Source: Aromatoleum diolicum (GTDB lineage Bacteria; Pseudomonadota; Gammaproteobacteria; Burkholderiales; Rhodocyclaceae). Taken from it: 64,000 bases of DNA. This document shows, in pieces, positions 29,553 to 38,350 of the stretch. Under the pieces are notes generated by a model, which was given only the letters and a program-made list of their open reading frames with translations, was not told where the DNA came from and did no database searches. The stretch covers positions 1 through 64,000 of the forward strand of contig NZ_WTVQ01000014.1 of NCBI RefSeq assembly GCF_012910955.1. The letters are read 5' to 3'. Every line of letters starts with the position of its first letter. The first letter of the stretch is position 1. Position numbers and translations under genes: made by a program.

Positions 29553-29900
29553 GGACAACAACGCCCCGACTGCGGCGTAATCGAAGTTGTACAGCACCAG
29601 TCCCGCCAACCCGCTGATCCAGCCACCCCATGCCAGCGGGCTGCGGCGCAGGACAAAAGCTGCAAGGCCCAGAGTCAGACTCAGCCAGCCCAAGCGCTGC
29701 TGCATGAAGGACTGCACCAGTAGCCATTTCGCCAGGCACGCCCCCTGAAGGCCCTCGGCAAACGTCGTACCGCAATTACTCGGCAATACGCCGGACTCGA
29801 GCACGCCATAGCGAAGCCACAGAACGAGACCGAGCACCAACGAAGTCACCATCAGCAGTTTTCTTGCACTGCCATATTTTTGCAAAACATTTCCCGCCAA
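29454..29900 (-). CDS. Small membrane protein of unknown function
   Basis: A 148-residue protein with about four hydrophobic segments (LLMVTSLVLGLVLWLRYG, the LGWLSLTLGLAAFVL region, ISGLAGLVLYNFDYAAVG, LLSLVVLV). Two cysteines flank the loop after the first segment. No family was recognised. It is convergent with the GH17 gene and its last 33 codons are antisense to that gene's end. Hydrophobic pattern and position suggest a real gene; the function may relate to the adjacent glucan genes, which is only a guess from location. Confidence 0.65.
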   Translation of the reverse strand: MAGNVLQKYGSARKLLMVTSLVLGLVLWLRYGVLESGVLPSNCGTTFAEGLQGACLAKWLLVQSFMQQRLGWLSLTLGLAAFVLRRSPLAWGGWISGLAGLVLYNFDYAAVGALLSLVVLVRAGSQGWGRQQQSGDEPADGLGIGRFG

Positions 29901-30159
29901 GACTGTTTTTCCTTACAAATCAAGCACCCGCCGCCACGCCCGTTGCGTGTTGCAAATTAGCTCACAATCTCTTTGCTAAGCAACTGAAAAAGCGCATAAA
30001 CTCCGCGCCCATCCAGTATCGAGTCGTGTTCGCGTCAATTGTGTCACACCGCCGACCCGGAATGATTTTTTGCACTGCGCCAAATCGCGCTTGCGACGCC
30101 CCGGACCGGGTCGTTGATGCGCAGCGTTCGCTCCAGCCCTCAATGGGACAACGATCCTG

Positions 30160-32826
30160 ATGAAAAATGTCGCTTCGCTGATCTACCGAATTATCGTAGC
30201 GCTTCTCCTTGCCGGCATCATTGCCGGTGCGCAGTATCTGATAGCTGAACGATGGAACCGCGGCACCGAGTTCGTCGGCGCCGCAAACAGCATCCACGGC
30301 TACGCCTACAGTCCATTCCAGCGTGATCAAAGCCCGCTTCAAGGCACCTTTCCGACTGAGGCCGAGATTGGCGCGGATCTTGATCTCCTCACACTGACAG
30401 CCGAGAGCATCCGCACCTACGGCAGCCTCGATAATCCGGCGATCATCGGACTTGCCGCCCAGCGCAAGCTGACCGTGACCGCCGGCGCGTGGATTTCAGC
30501 GGATGAGGCCAAGAACGGGCAGGAAGTCGATGCCCTGATCGAATCGGTGCGGAAGTACCGCCACATCGACCGCGTCATCGTCGGCAACGAAGCCTTGCTG
30601 CGCGGCGACGTGAGCGTCAAGGAACTGGCGGTTCACCTCGAAAAGGCACGCAAGGCGCTCAAGCGCCTGAAGAAGCAGGTGTCGACAGCCGAGCCTTGGC
30701 ATGTCTGGCTCAAAAACCCCGAGCTTGTCAACAGCGTCGACTACATCACTGTCCATCTGCTGCCCTACCACGAAGGCGTACCGGTTGAAAACGCCGTCGA
30801 CTACGCCATGATGCGCTACGACGAACTCGCGAAGAGATTCCCGAAGAAGAAGATCGTAATCGGTGAAATCGGCTGGCCAAGCCGTGGGCCAGTCATGGAC
30901 AGCCTCGGTGGCGGCGAAACCAAGGGGGTCGCCTCGCGGGAAAATCAGGCCCGATTTATCCGGGAGTTCCTCGCGCATCCGCGCACAGCGGATCTCGACT
31001 ACTTCATCATGGAAGCGATCGACCAGCCGTGGAAGATCGAAATCGAAGGCTGGGCTGGGGCCTACTGGGGCATGTTCAACGCGGAGCGGCAGGCAAAATT
31101 CCCGTTGGACGGTCTCGTGGTGAAAGACGTCCGCTGGCACGAGAAAGCCCGGATGGCAGCGGCCATCGCGTTTTTGCCAATGTTCCTGATCGCGTTCCTG
31201 CTACGCGACTGGAGTGTATTCGGGCGCCTGTGGCTGGCCGGTCTGGTGCAGGCCTGCGCCGCCACGCTTGTCATCGGATTGAACGTACCCGCGGATTATT
31301 ACCTCACGCAGCGCGATCTGATCGGGCTGGCAATGTTGATCGGCGCCACCGTCCTCACCATCGCGGTGCTCTTGTCGCACGGCTTCGAATTCGGCGAAGT
31401 TCTGTTCAAGCGTAAATGGACCCGGCGCTTCCTGCCGCTTCCGCCCCATGCGACAGACATGGAACCATTCGTGTCGATCCACCTCGCATGCTGCAACGAA
31501 CCGCCGGAAATGGTCATTGCGACCATCGACAGTCTCGCCGCAATGCAGTACGGCAACTTTGAAGTGCTGGTGCTAGACAACAACACCAAGGACGAAGCAC
31601 TTTGGAAACCGCTGGAGAAACGTTGCGCCGAACTCGGCCCGCGCTTCCGCTTTTTCCACCTCGAGAACTGGCCGGGCTTCAAGGCCGGGGCGCTTAACTT
31701 TGGCCTTGAGCAAACGGATCCGCGCGCCGAAGTCGTCGGCGTCGTCGATGCCGACTACGTCGTATCGCCCGATTGGTTGTCGTGCCTGATTCCGCACTTC
31801 GACGAACCTTCAGTCGCCGTCGTGCAGGCCCCGCAAGCTCACCGCGACTGGGAAAACCAACCCTTCCGCCGCATGTGCAACTGGGAGTTCGACGGCTTCT
31901 TCCGCATCGGGATGCATCACCGCAACGAACGCAATGCGCTGATTCAGCACGGCACGATGACGCTGGTGCGCCGCCTTGCGCTCGATGACGTCGGCGGCTG
32001 GTCGGAATGGTGCATCTGCGAAGACACCGAACTCGGCTTGCGCCTGATCGAAAAAGGCTACGACACCCGCTATGTCGACCATATTCTCGGCCGCGGACTG
32101 ACACCGTCGGACTTTGCCGCGATCAAGAGCCAGCGCTTCCGCTGGGCCTTTGGTGCGATGCAAATTCTCAAGCACCACCTGCCGGCGATGATCGGCCGCA
32201 GCCGCCTCAACATCGCGCAGCGCTACCACTTTCTGACCGGCTGGTTCGCATGGCTGGGTGATGCCCTGCAACTCGTATTTGCCTTCGCCAGCCTTGCGTG
32301 GACGGTCGGGATGCTTTTCCTGCCCAAGGCCTTCGGCTTGCCGGTGACTTCGCTTGCAATGCCGATCCTGGCCTTCATGGCATTCAAGGCGGCACTTGGA
32401 CCGATCCTCTATCGGCGCACGATGGACGCCCCATGGAAGGATATTCTGGGCGCCTCGATTCTGTCGGTTGGCATGGCCCACGCCATTGCGCGCGGAGTGT
32501 TCGCCGGCATCGTCAAGCGTCGCGGCGAATTTGTACGTACACCGAAGGGTTGGAAGGACAAGGGCACGCTCGCATTCTTCTCCCCGATTCGCGAGGAAAT
32601 CGGCCTGCTGTTCGCGCTGATATGCGGCGCGGGCGTGATGGTGTCACTGCGTGGTTATGACGACCTGGAAGTGCAATTGTGGGTCGGAATCCTCGCGCTG
32701 CAGTGCATTCCGTACATTGCAGCGGTCGCGTGCCAGGTCGCCTCCTACATGCCCGAGCGTGACATGCCGAAAGTCGTGGCGGATGCCAAAGCCGCCGTAC
32801 CGATCGACAAGAGCCTGCAAACTTAA
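30160..32826 (+). CDS. ndvB: NdvB-like beta-glucan synthase (GH17-GT2 fusion)
   Basis: An 888-residue membrane protein. After an N-terminal membrane segment (about 8-28) comes a periplasmic GH17-like domain with VIVGNEALL and VIGEIGWPS, then membrane helices (about 325-420), a cytoplasmic family 2 glycosyltransferase (about 435-680) and a C-terminal membrane bundle. GT2 motifs are intact: VVDADYV (D-x-D), CEDTELG (ED) and QRFRW. Length and architecture match NdvB of Pseudomonas and Bradyrhizobium, which makes cyclic beta-1,3 glucans from UDP-glucose. The 260-bp upstream region is AT-rich and probably carries its own promoter. The exact linkage is not predictable. Confidence 0.88.
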   Translation: MKNVASLIYRIIVALLLAGIIAGAQYLIAERWNRGTEFVGAANSIHGYAYSPFQRDQSPLQGTFPTEAEIGADLDLLTLTAESIRTYGSLDNPAIIGLAAQRKLTVTAGAWISADEAKNGQEVDALIESVRKYRHIDRVIVGNEALLRGDVSVKELAVHLEKARKALKRLKKQVSTAEPWHVWLKNPELVNSVDYITVHLLPYHEGVPVENAVDYAMMRYDELAKRFPKKKIVIGEIGWPSRGPVMDSLGGGETKGVASRENQARFIREFLAHPRTADLDYFIMEAIDQPWKIEIEGWAGAYWGMFNAERQAKFPLDGLVVKDVRWHEKARMAAAIAFLPMFLIAFLLRDWSVFGRLWLAGLVQACAATLVIGLNVPADYYLTQRDLIGLAMLIGATVLTIAVLLSHGFEFGEVLFKRKWTRRFLPLPPHATDMEPFVSIHLACCNEPPEMVIATIDSLAAMQYGNFEVLVLDNNTKDEALWKPLEKRCAELGPRFRFFHLENWPGFKAGALNFGLEQTDPRAEVVGVVDADYVVSPDWLSCLIPHFDEPSVAVVQAPQAHRDWENQPFRRMCNWEFDGFFRIGMHHRNERNALIQHGTMTLVRRLALDDVGGWSEWCICEDTELGLRLIEKGYDTRYVDHILGRGLTPSDFAAIKSQRFRWAFGAMQILKHHLPAMIGRSRLNIAQRYHFLTGWFAWLGDALQLVFAFASLAWTVGMLFLPKAFGLPVTSLAMPILAFMAFKAALGPILYRRTMDAPWKDILGASILSVGMAHAIARGVFAGIVKRRGEFVRTPKGWKDKGTLAFFSPIREEIGLLFALICGAGVMVSLRGYDDLEVQLWVGILALQCIPYIAAVACQVASYMPERDMPKVVADAKAAVPIDKSLQT

Positions 32827-32990
32827 AAACGCAGAACCGCCGACCGGGGGCGGCAGGTTTCGCTCCCTTTGCCGTGTTGGCGGATACGATCGACACACTG
32901 CGTCAGAGGGCGGCGAACCGGCACCACAACGCGGCACCGGATTTCCCTGTAGCCACGATCGCGCGGCGCGGCGATAGATCAGTCGTCCAG

Positions 32991-33917
32991 TTACGGAATA
33001 TAGCCCAGCGGAATCTCGTCGCTGCGACGTGCTCCCGCCGTCATCTCCCGACATAGCGAGATGAACGCCTGCATCCCCGGTGTCAAAAATTTCTGCCTGT
33101 GCCACAGGAAATGGAAGGACCGGCGCAAGTCGAGCGCAGGTGTTTCAATCGGCACGAGGCTTCCGCGCCGGAAGGCTTCGCGCAGCGCGAGTCGCGAGAT
33201 GCAACCGAGACCCAAGCCGGACTCCACTGCACGCTTGATCGCCTCGGTGTGTTCTAGCTCCAGTCGCACATTGATCCGCGGAGCTACGTGGCGTATCGCG
33301 TCGTCGAATGTTTCCCGCGTGCCGGAACCAATTTCGCGCAAGATCCAGGGCTGCTCGACCAACTCCTCAATCGTTGCGCGGCGACGCTCGGCGAGCGGAT
33401 GCGACGGCGCACAAAATACTACCAGTTCATCGTCCAGCCAGCGGACGGCTTCGAGGTCAGGATGGTGGCAGCTACCCTCGATCATTCCCATGTCGAGATC
33501 AAAACCTGCCACTTGATGGATGATGGTCGCCGTGTTGTGCACGCTCAGGCGTATCCTGCTTTCCGAGTGACGCTGGAGAAAGGTCGCGACGATCAGGGTC
33601 CCGAGATAGTTGCCGATCGTCAGCGTTGCACCGATCTGCATGCTACCGAACCCCTTGCGCCCATGCAGCAAATCGTCGATATCGTCGGCGCGCGCCAGGA
33701 TATCCACCGCACGGGGCAGCAGCTTCTCACCAAGTTCGTTGAGCCGAAGCGACTTCCCTACCCGATCGAAAAGGTGTACGTCGAACTGGCGCTCAAGCTC
33801 TGCCAGGCTGCTACTGGCTGCCGACTGGGACATCGAGAGGGCTTCGGCCGCGCGGGACACGCTACCCATCCGTGCGGTCGCAACAAAAATCGTGAGCTGA
33901 CGAAGGGTGTACCGCAT
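32991..33917 (-). CDS. LysR-family regulator, FinR-like
   Basis: A 308-residue LysR-type regulator. The N-terminal helix-turn-helix (TLRQLTIFVATARMGSVSRA, then SMSQSAASSSLAELE) is followed by a periplasmic-binding-like effector domain (about 90-300). It is divergent from the ferredoxin-NADP reductase gene with 98 bp between starts, the arrangement of FinR and fpr in Pseudomonas, where FinR activates fpr under superoxide and sulfite stress. The name rests on this context. Confidence 0.88.
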   Translation of the reverse strand: MRYTLRQLTIFVATARMGSVSRAAEALSMSQSAASSSLAELERQFDVHLFDRVGKSLRLNELGEKLLPRAVDILARADDIDDLLHGRKGFGSMQIGATLTIGNYLGTLIVATFLQRHSESRIRLSVHNTATIIHQVAGFDLDMGMIEGSCHHPDLEAVRWLDDELVVFCAPSHPLAERRRATIEELVEQPWILREIGSGTRETFDDAIRHVAPRINVRLELEHTEAIKRAVESGLGLGCISRLALREAFRRGSLVPIETPALDLRRSFHFLWHRQKFLTPGMQAFISLCREMTAGARRSDEIPLGYIP

Positions 33918-33929
33918 ATCGATTTTCTG

Positions 33930-33942
33930 GATATTTAATATC
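33930..33942. promoter_or_regulatory. Palindromic operator candidate between lysR and fpr
   Basis: GATATTTAATATC is a perfect 13-bp palindrome, AT-rich as LysR sites are, 13 bp before the lysR start and about 75 bp before the fpr start. It could serve autorepression and fpr activation. Confidence 0.55.
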
Positions 33943-34015
33943 AGAATTATCCATCCATTAGTTCGATAGCCCTAATTACAATTGCTCTCATTCCCATTCT
34001 GGCTGAGACAAATCG

Positions 34016-34792
34016 ATGAGCAACCTGGCTACCGAGCGAGTCCTGAGCGTCCATCACTGGAACGATTCGCTATTCAGCTTTCGCACCACCCGCGACCGCG
34101 GTCTGCGCTTTGTGAATGGTCAGTTCGTCATGATCGGGCTTGAAGTAGAAGGTCGACCGCTGACTCGTGCATACAGCATCGCCAGCCCGAACCATGAGGA
34201 ACACCTCGAGTTCTTCAGCATCAAGGTGCCAAACGGCCCCCTGACCTCACGCCTGCAGCACCTGAAGGAAGGGGATCCGATTGTCGTCAGCAAGAAACCT
34301 ACCGGGACTCTCGTACTGCACGATCTGAAGCCCGGAAAGCATCTGTACCTGCTTGCCACGGGCACCGGTCTGGCTCCGTTCATGAGCGTCATCCAGGATC
34401 CGGAAACCTACGACCGATTCGAGCGTGTGGTGCTGATTCACGGCGTTCGGACGGTTTCGGAACTCGCTTACCGCGGCTTCATTACCCGCGAACTGCCGGA
34501 ACACGAATTCTTCGGTGAATGGGCGCGAGAAAAACTCATCTATTACCCGACGGTCACCCGCGAGCCCTTTATCCATCAGGGACGCCTCACGCACCTGATC
34601 GAAACCGGAAAGCTGTTTCGCGATATCGGCCTGCCCGATCTCGATCCTGCGGTCGATCGCGTGATGATCTGCGGCAGCCCGGCGATGCTCAAGGATTGTT
34701 GCACCCTGCTCGATGCACGTGGCTTCAAGGTATCGCGCCATATCGGCGAGCCGGGTGACTACGTAATCGAACGGGCCTTTGTCGAAAAGTGA
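34016..34792 (+). CDS. fpr: Ferredoxin-NADP+ reductase
   Basis: A 258-residue flavoenzyme exchanging electrons between NADPH and ferredoxin or flavodoxin. The FAD-binding barrel carries RAYSIASPN and the substrate loop VPNGPLTSRL; the NADP domain carries LLATGTGLAPFMS and MICGSPAML. The C-terminus ends in AFVEK, typical of bacterial subclass I Fpr. A LysR regulator is divergent upstream. Expected to be soluble in the cytoplasm and to help repair Fe-S clusters during oxidative stress. Confidence 0.94.
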   Translation: MSNLATERVLSVHHWNDSLFSFRTTRDRGLRFVNGQFVMIGLEVEGRPLTRAYSIASPNHEEHLEFFSIKVPNGPLTSRLQHLKEGDPIVVSKKPTGTLVLHDLKPGKHLYLLATGTGLAPFMSVIQDPETYDRFERVVLIHGVRTVSELAYRGFITRELPEHEFFGEWAREKLIYYPTVTREPFIHQGRLTHLIETGKLFRDIGLPDLDPAVDRVMICGSPAMLKDCCTLLDARGFKVSRHIGEPGDYVIERAFVEK

Positions 34793-34891
34793 ATCTTGCA
34801 CCCCGTTACAACTAAACGATGGGGGGGGCCGGGTGCGAAACGATTGGTAGGGGAGTAGACTGATAGCCTTAGTTGTTTACCGGGATGCAGT

Positions 34892-35314
34892 ATGAACACC
34901 CCCTGCCCGCCGGCTGCAATGCCGCCATGTCATGTGACAAGAGCATTCTGCATTATGTCTGCAGGTTTGTTTCTTGCCGCCGCCTTCAGCGTCGAGGCAG
35001 CACCTCCACCGGGGCACCCTTCCCCCAACGCAGCGATGCAGTTGATGCGGCCCGGCGTCGAACAGTCCGCCGCCCTAAAGCGCACTGGTGTTGCGCTCGA
35101 CGCGATCGATGCCAATGAATACACCTACATCGAAGTGGATGAAGCGGGAAGGAGTTACTGGATTGCGACCGCCCGGATGAAAATTGTCCGCGGCGACATG
35201 GTGCAGTTCGAGGATGGGGTGACCATGGCCCAGTTCTACAGCAAGCTCCTCAAGCGAACCTTTGACTCGGTGATGTTCGTCGGTAGTGTGTCCACCACAC
35301 CAGGCGGGAAGTAA
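34892..35314 (+). CDS. Secreted OB-fold protein, NrfJ-like
   Basis: A 140-residue protein with an N-terminal hydrophobic signal (AGLFLAAAFSVEAA, cleavage probably after residue 37). The mature part has GVALDAIDANEYTYIEVDE, WIATARMKIVRGDMV and SKLLKRTFDSVMFVG, the pattern of small periplasmic OB-fold proteins annotated NrfJ-like. Their function is not established. The start could also be ATG 34955, shortening the leader. A G8 tract lies at 34821-34828 upstream. It ends 5 bp before the lipoyl-domain gene, so both are probably on one transcript. Confidence 0.75.
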   Translation: MNTPCPPAAMPPCHVTRAFCIMSAGLFLAAAFSVEAAPPPGHPSPNAAMQLMRPGVEQSAALKRTGVALDAIDANEYTYIEVDEAGRSYWIATARMKIVRGDMVQFEDGVTMAQFYSKLLKRTFDSVMFVGSVSTTPGGK

Positions 35315-35319
35315 CCGAA

Positions 35320-35589
35320 ATGGGGAAAATACTCGAGGTTCGCATGCCCAAATACCCGGAGTGCTGGGACAGTTGCGGCAATTGCCGGACCGGCGAGGTA
35401 TTCGTGCAGAGCGTCCTGGTATGCGCTGGCGAGACGGTCAAATTCGACGATACGCTGATCGTGCTCGAGACGGGCAAGGTTGCGCTCGACATCCCCTGCC
35501 CGCATTCGGGAACTGTGGTCGAAATGAAAGTTGACGAAGGGGAGCCTATCGATCAGGGAGAACTCATCGCACTGGTCGAAGTCGATTGA
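35320..35589 (+). CDS. Free-standing lipoyl/biotinyl-domain protein with a cysteine cluster
   Basis: An 89-residue protein that is a single lipoyl-type domain. The modified lysine would be K53 in VLETGKVALDIP, at the tip of the hairpin, followed by SGTVVEMKVDEGEPIDQGELI. The spacing resembles lipoyl domains of 2-oxoacid dehydrogenase E2 proteins rather than GcvH or biotin carriers (no MKM). Unlike ordinary lipoyl domains it carries C15, C19 and C22 in YPECWDSCGNCRTG near the N-terminus plus C35 and C60, a possible metal or thiol site. No E2 catalytic or partner-binding domain is attached. It lies 5 bp after the secreted OB-fold gene. Partner enzymes are unknown. Confidence 0.8.
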   Translation: MGKILEVRMPKYPECWDSCGNCRTGEVFVQSVLVCAGETVKFDDTLIVLETGKVALDIPCPHSGTVVEMKVDEGEPIDQGELIALVEVD

Positions 35590-35659
35590 GCGGAGTCGCC
35601 CGACGTCTGCGGGAAGTATCCGGCACTATCCTCAGCTCAAACCAACTGGAGTCAAGGCT

Positions 35660-36187
35660 GTGACAAGATTTCTCGTTCTCACCCTGATTGGAGATGATCG
35701 CCCCGGCCTCGTCGAGCAGCTTTCGTCGGTCATCACGGCGCACCAAGGTAACTGGCTGGAGTCGTCGATGGCGCAGCTCGCGGGCAAGTTTGCGGGGGTA
35801 CTCAAGCTGAGTGTTGCGCCCGAATATGCGCCGGCACTTCAGGCTGCGCTGATTGCGATTCCGGCACTGACGGTGATCGTCGAGACTTCGCCCGATGGAA
35901 CGGCCGCAGCGGGTGTCCGCAACCGGCACCTGTCGTTCAGCCTGGTCGGTCACGACCGACTCGGAATCGTCCGGGAGATTTCGCAGGTTTTTGCGCGTCA
36001 TGGGGTCAACGTCGAAAAGTTGACGACCTACACGTCGAGCGCGCCGATGTCGTCGGAAACGCTGTTCCACGCCGAAGCCGAACTCCGGGCGGATGAACAT
36101 CTCGACGCCAGCGCCCTGCAGGCTGACCTTGAGCGGCTGTCAAACGACTTGATCGCCGACATCAATCTCGACGAGAAGACCGCTTAA
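35660..36187 (+). CDS. gcvR: GcvR-like double ACT-domain regulator
   Basis: A 175-residue protein with two ACT domains: FLVLTLIGDDRPGLVEQLSSVI at the N-terminus and LSFSLVGHDRLGIVREISQVF near residue 95. The layout matches GcvR, which in E. coli binds glycine and restrains the activator GcvA. No gcvA is in the window and the gcv operon here has a riboswitch, so the target is uncertain. The start is GTG 35660 (VTRFLVLTL) with GGAG upstream; the longer frame overlaps the lipoyl gene and is unlike the family. Confidence 0.85.
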   Translation: MTRFLVLTLIGDDRPGLVEQLSSVITAHQGNWLESSMAQLAGKFAGVLKLSVAPEYAPALQAALIAIPALTVIVETSPDGTAAAGVRNRHLSFSLVGHDRLGIVREISQVFARHGVNVEKLTTYTSSAPMSSETLFHAEAELRADEHLDASALQADLERLSNDLIADINLDEKTA

Positions 36188-36208
36188 CGCCTGTTATGCC
36201 ACTGCGGC

Positions 36209-38152
36209 TCAGCCGCAGTAGTGTGAGCGGTTTCGCCCACCGCCCTTGGCGCGGTACATCGCCTCGTCGGCACGGCGCAGCAGCGTATCCCCGTCGGTAC
36301 CGTGCTCGGGATAGAGCACAATGCCGATGCTCGACGAGATCTGCACTTGATGCCCCTCGAGAATGAATTCTTGCTCCAGTGCTGTGCGGATTTTCTCGGC
36401 GACGATCTCCGCATCGTGCCGAAGAGCGGTCTCGGGGAGCAGCACTACGAACTCGTCGCCACCTCGTCGTCCCAGCGTATCGGAGGACCGAATTGATCCC
36501 TGCATGCGCTTGACGGCTTCGATCAACAGCATGTCACCAACGTGGTGCCCGAGTTGGTCATTGACCTGCTTGAAGTGATCGAGATCCACGAACAGCAGGG
36601 CAAAGTGATGCTGATAGCGACGGGACTGATCCAGCGTGTGCGCGAGCAGCCGGTCGAACATCAGGCGATTGGGTACGCCGGTCAGTGCGTCGTGCGAAGC
36701 CATGTGCGCGATACGGCGCTCGGCCTCCTTGCGCTCCGAGATGTCGGACAGCAGGATGATTGCCCCCCTCATCGAGCCATACCCGTCATTCAGTGGGGCG
36801 TCCGACACAAGTGCGGTGAGCCGCTTGCCGTCACCTCGCACGAACTCCACTTCATAGCGTTTGCCCTGTCCGTCCTGAAGGCGCGCCAGGATCTGCTCAT
36901 GACTCTCCTGTCCGTCACCAGACCACATCTCGTCGAGCGGCCGCCCCAGCAGGCTCGATTCTTCGCCCCCCACCATTTGCAGGAACCCCGGGTTTACGAA
37001 GGTCAATCGCAGCTCCGTATCGGTGGCAACGATGCCATCGTGAGCAAGATTCACCAGTGCGCTATATCGAGCCTCGCTGCGACGCAGGGAATCAGTCGTC
37101 CGAGCGAGTATTCGGGCCCGTTCGCGTGTGAGCGAGAAAAACCATGTTGCGACGACGAATAACAAACCCATCAACACGATCGAGACAAGTTCCGCCTGTT
37201 TGGCGTCGACTTCCGGAGCAAAGCCCGGCAGCGCCTCGATCCGGACGAGCCAGTCGCGCCCGGCGAGCGTGATGTGCTCGACACTGACCAAGCCCGACGC
37301 AGCGTCGTGCCTGCCGGGGTGACTGTCATACAGCATGGAGGCGGGCCCCTCGGCCTGATCGAAGATCTGTATCCGGAGTGCATCCGGATGCTGCACGAAC
37401 ATTTGCCGCATTAGATTCGACATCCGGAAAGGCATGTAGACCCAGCCCCGGAGCGCCGCCCGCCGCTCGGCCTCGCTCGCAACCGGCATCCCTTGGGCGA
37501 ACACCGGCATGTAGAGCAGAACCCCTGCCTGCACATCGTCGGTTGTTTCCTGCACCAAGGTGATCTTGCCTGACAAGGCGCCCTGCCCGGTGCGCATTGC
37601 GCGCTCCATGGCCTCGCGTCGCACCGCCTCGGAATACATGTCGTAGCCGATAGCACGTTGGTTTCGCCAGTCGGAAGGCTCGAGCACGATGATGCTCGAA
37701 TAGCCATCCCGCGGCCCCGTCGGCCACACCTGATAGTTTTCGTAGCCTTCGCGGCGCATCGCCCGGACATGACTTTCGAGTGCCACGGGCTCTATCCACA
37801 TGGTGAAACCGATCCCCTGTATCCCCGCGTAATCCTCCTCGAACCGCAACCAACGCAGGTAATTCTTCAGGGTGCGAGGATCGATGTCTTTCGAGTCACT
37901 CAGAAGCGCTTGACTGCCACGGAGCAACATCCGGTATCCACGAAAACGCTCGTCGATGCGCAACGCGATTTCGGCACGGTGGGTCTCGAAATGCACGGCG
38001 GTTTCGCGGTGGCGACGTTCCGAGAGCTGCTTCCATACTACCGCGGATGCCAGGATCGACAGGGTCAACGCCAGAAGCGTCAAGGTCACGACGCCCGGCG
38101 ACCAGCGTCCTAAGGCGCCGGATGTCGCAACGATGCTCTTGTCGTCGGCCAT
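36209..38152 (-). CDS. CHASE-PAS-GGDEF diguanylate cyclase
   Basis: A 647-residue membrane sensor. A membrane segment (about 20-40) is followed by a periplasmic CHASE domain (about 80-290, with FRGYRMLLRGSQALL and IQGIGFTMWIEP), a second membrane segment (VSIVLMGLLFVVATWFF), a PAS domain (about 360-470, ALVNLAHDGIVATD) and a GGDEF domain with an intact RRGGDEFVVLLP. It makes cyclic di-GMP in response to an unknown extracellular ligand. ATG 38152 (MADDKS) has GGAGG seven bases upstream. The stop codon sits in the loop of an 8-bp hairpin (36201-36219). Confidence 0.92.
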   Translation of the reverse strand: MADDKSIVATSGALGRWSPGVVTLTLLALTLSILASAVVWKQLSERRHRETAVHFETHRAEIALRIDERFRGYRMLLRGSQALLSDSKDIDPRTLKNYLRWLRFEEDYAGIQGIGFTMWIEPVALESHVRAMRREGYENYQVWPTGPRDGYSSIIVLEPSDWRNQRAIGYDMYSEAVRREAMERAMRTGQGALSGKITLVQETTDDVQAGVLLYMPVFAQGMPVASEAERRAALRGWVYMPFRMSNLMRQMFVQHPDALRIQIFDQAEGPASMLYDSHPGRHDAASGLVSVEHITLAGRDWLVRIEALPGFAPEVDAKQAELVSIVLMGLLFVVATWFFSLTRERARILARTTDSLRRSEARYSALVNLAHDGIVATDTELRLTFVNPGFLQMVGGEESSLLGRPLDEMWSGDGQESHEQILARLQDGQGKRYEVEFVRGDGKRLTALVSDAPLNDGYGSMRGAIILLSDISERKEAERRIAHMASHDALTGVPNRLMFDRLLAHTLDQSRRYQHHFALLFVDLDHFKQVNDQLGHHVGDMLLIEAVKRMQGSIRSSDTLGRRGGDEFVVLLPETALRHDAEIVAEKIRTALEQEFILEGHQVQISSSIGIVLYPEHGTDGDTLLRRADEAMYRAKGGGRNRSHYCG

Positions 38153-38350
38153 GTCGAGACCTCCATGCCTGGGCGCAGCGCGACAACTTGCTGGCTGCTG
38201 CGCGGCCACGCGAACCTCTGAGCATGGATAAACCCCCACACTGCGTCACCAATGGGGGATTCTGCGCCACCGCGCACCGGACCAAGTGGGCGCAGGCTTG
38301 AGGTATCCTTTGCAAACTTCATCATATCGGTTTTCACGACACAAGATCCA

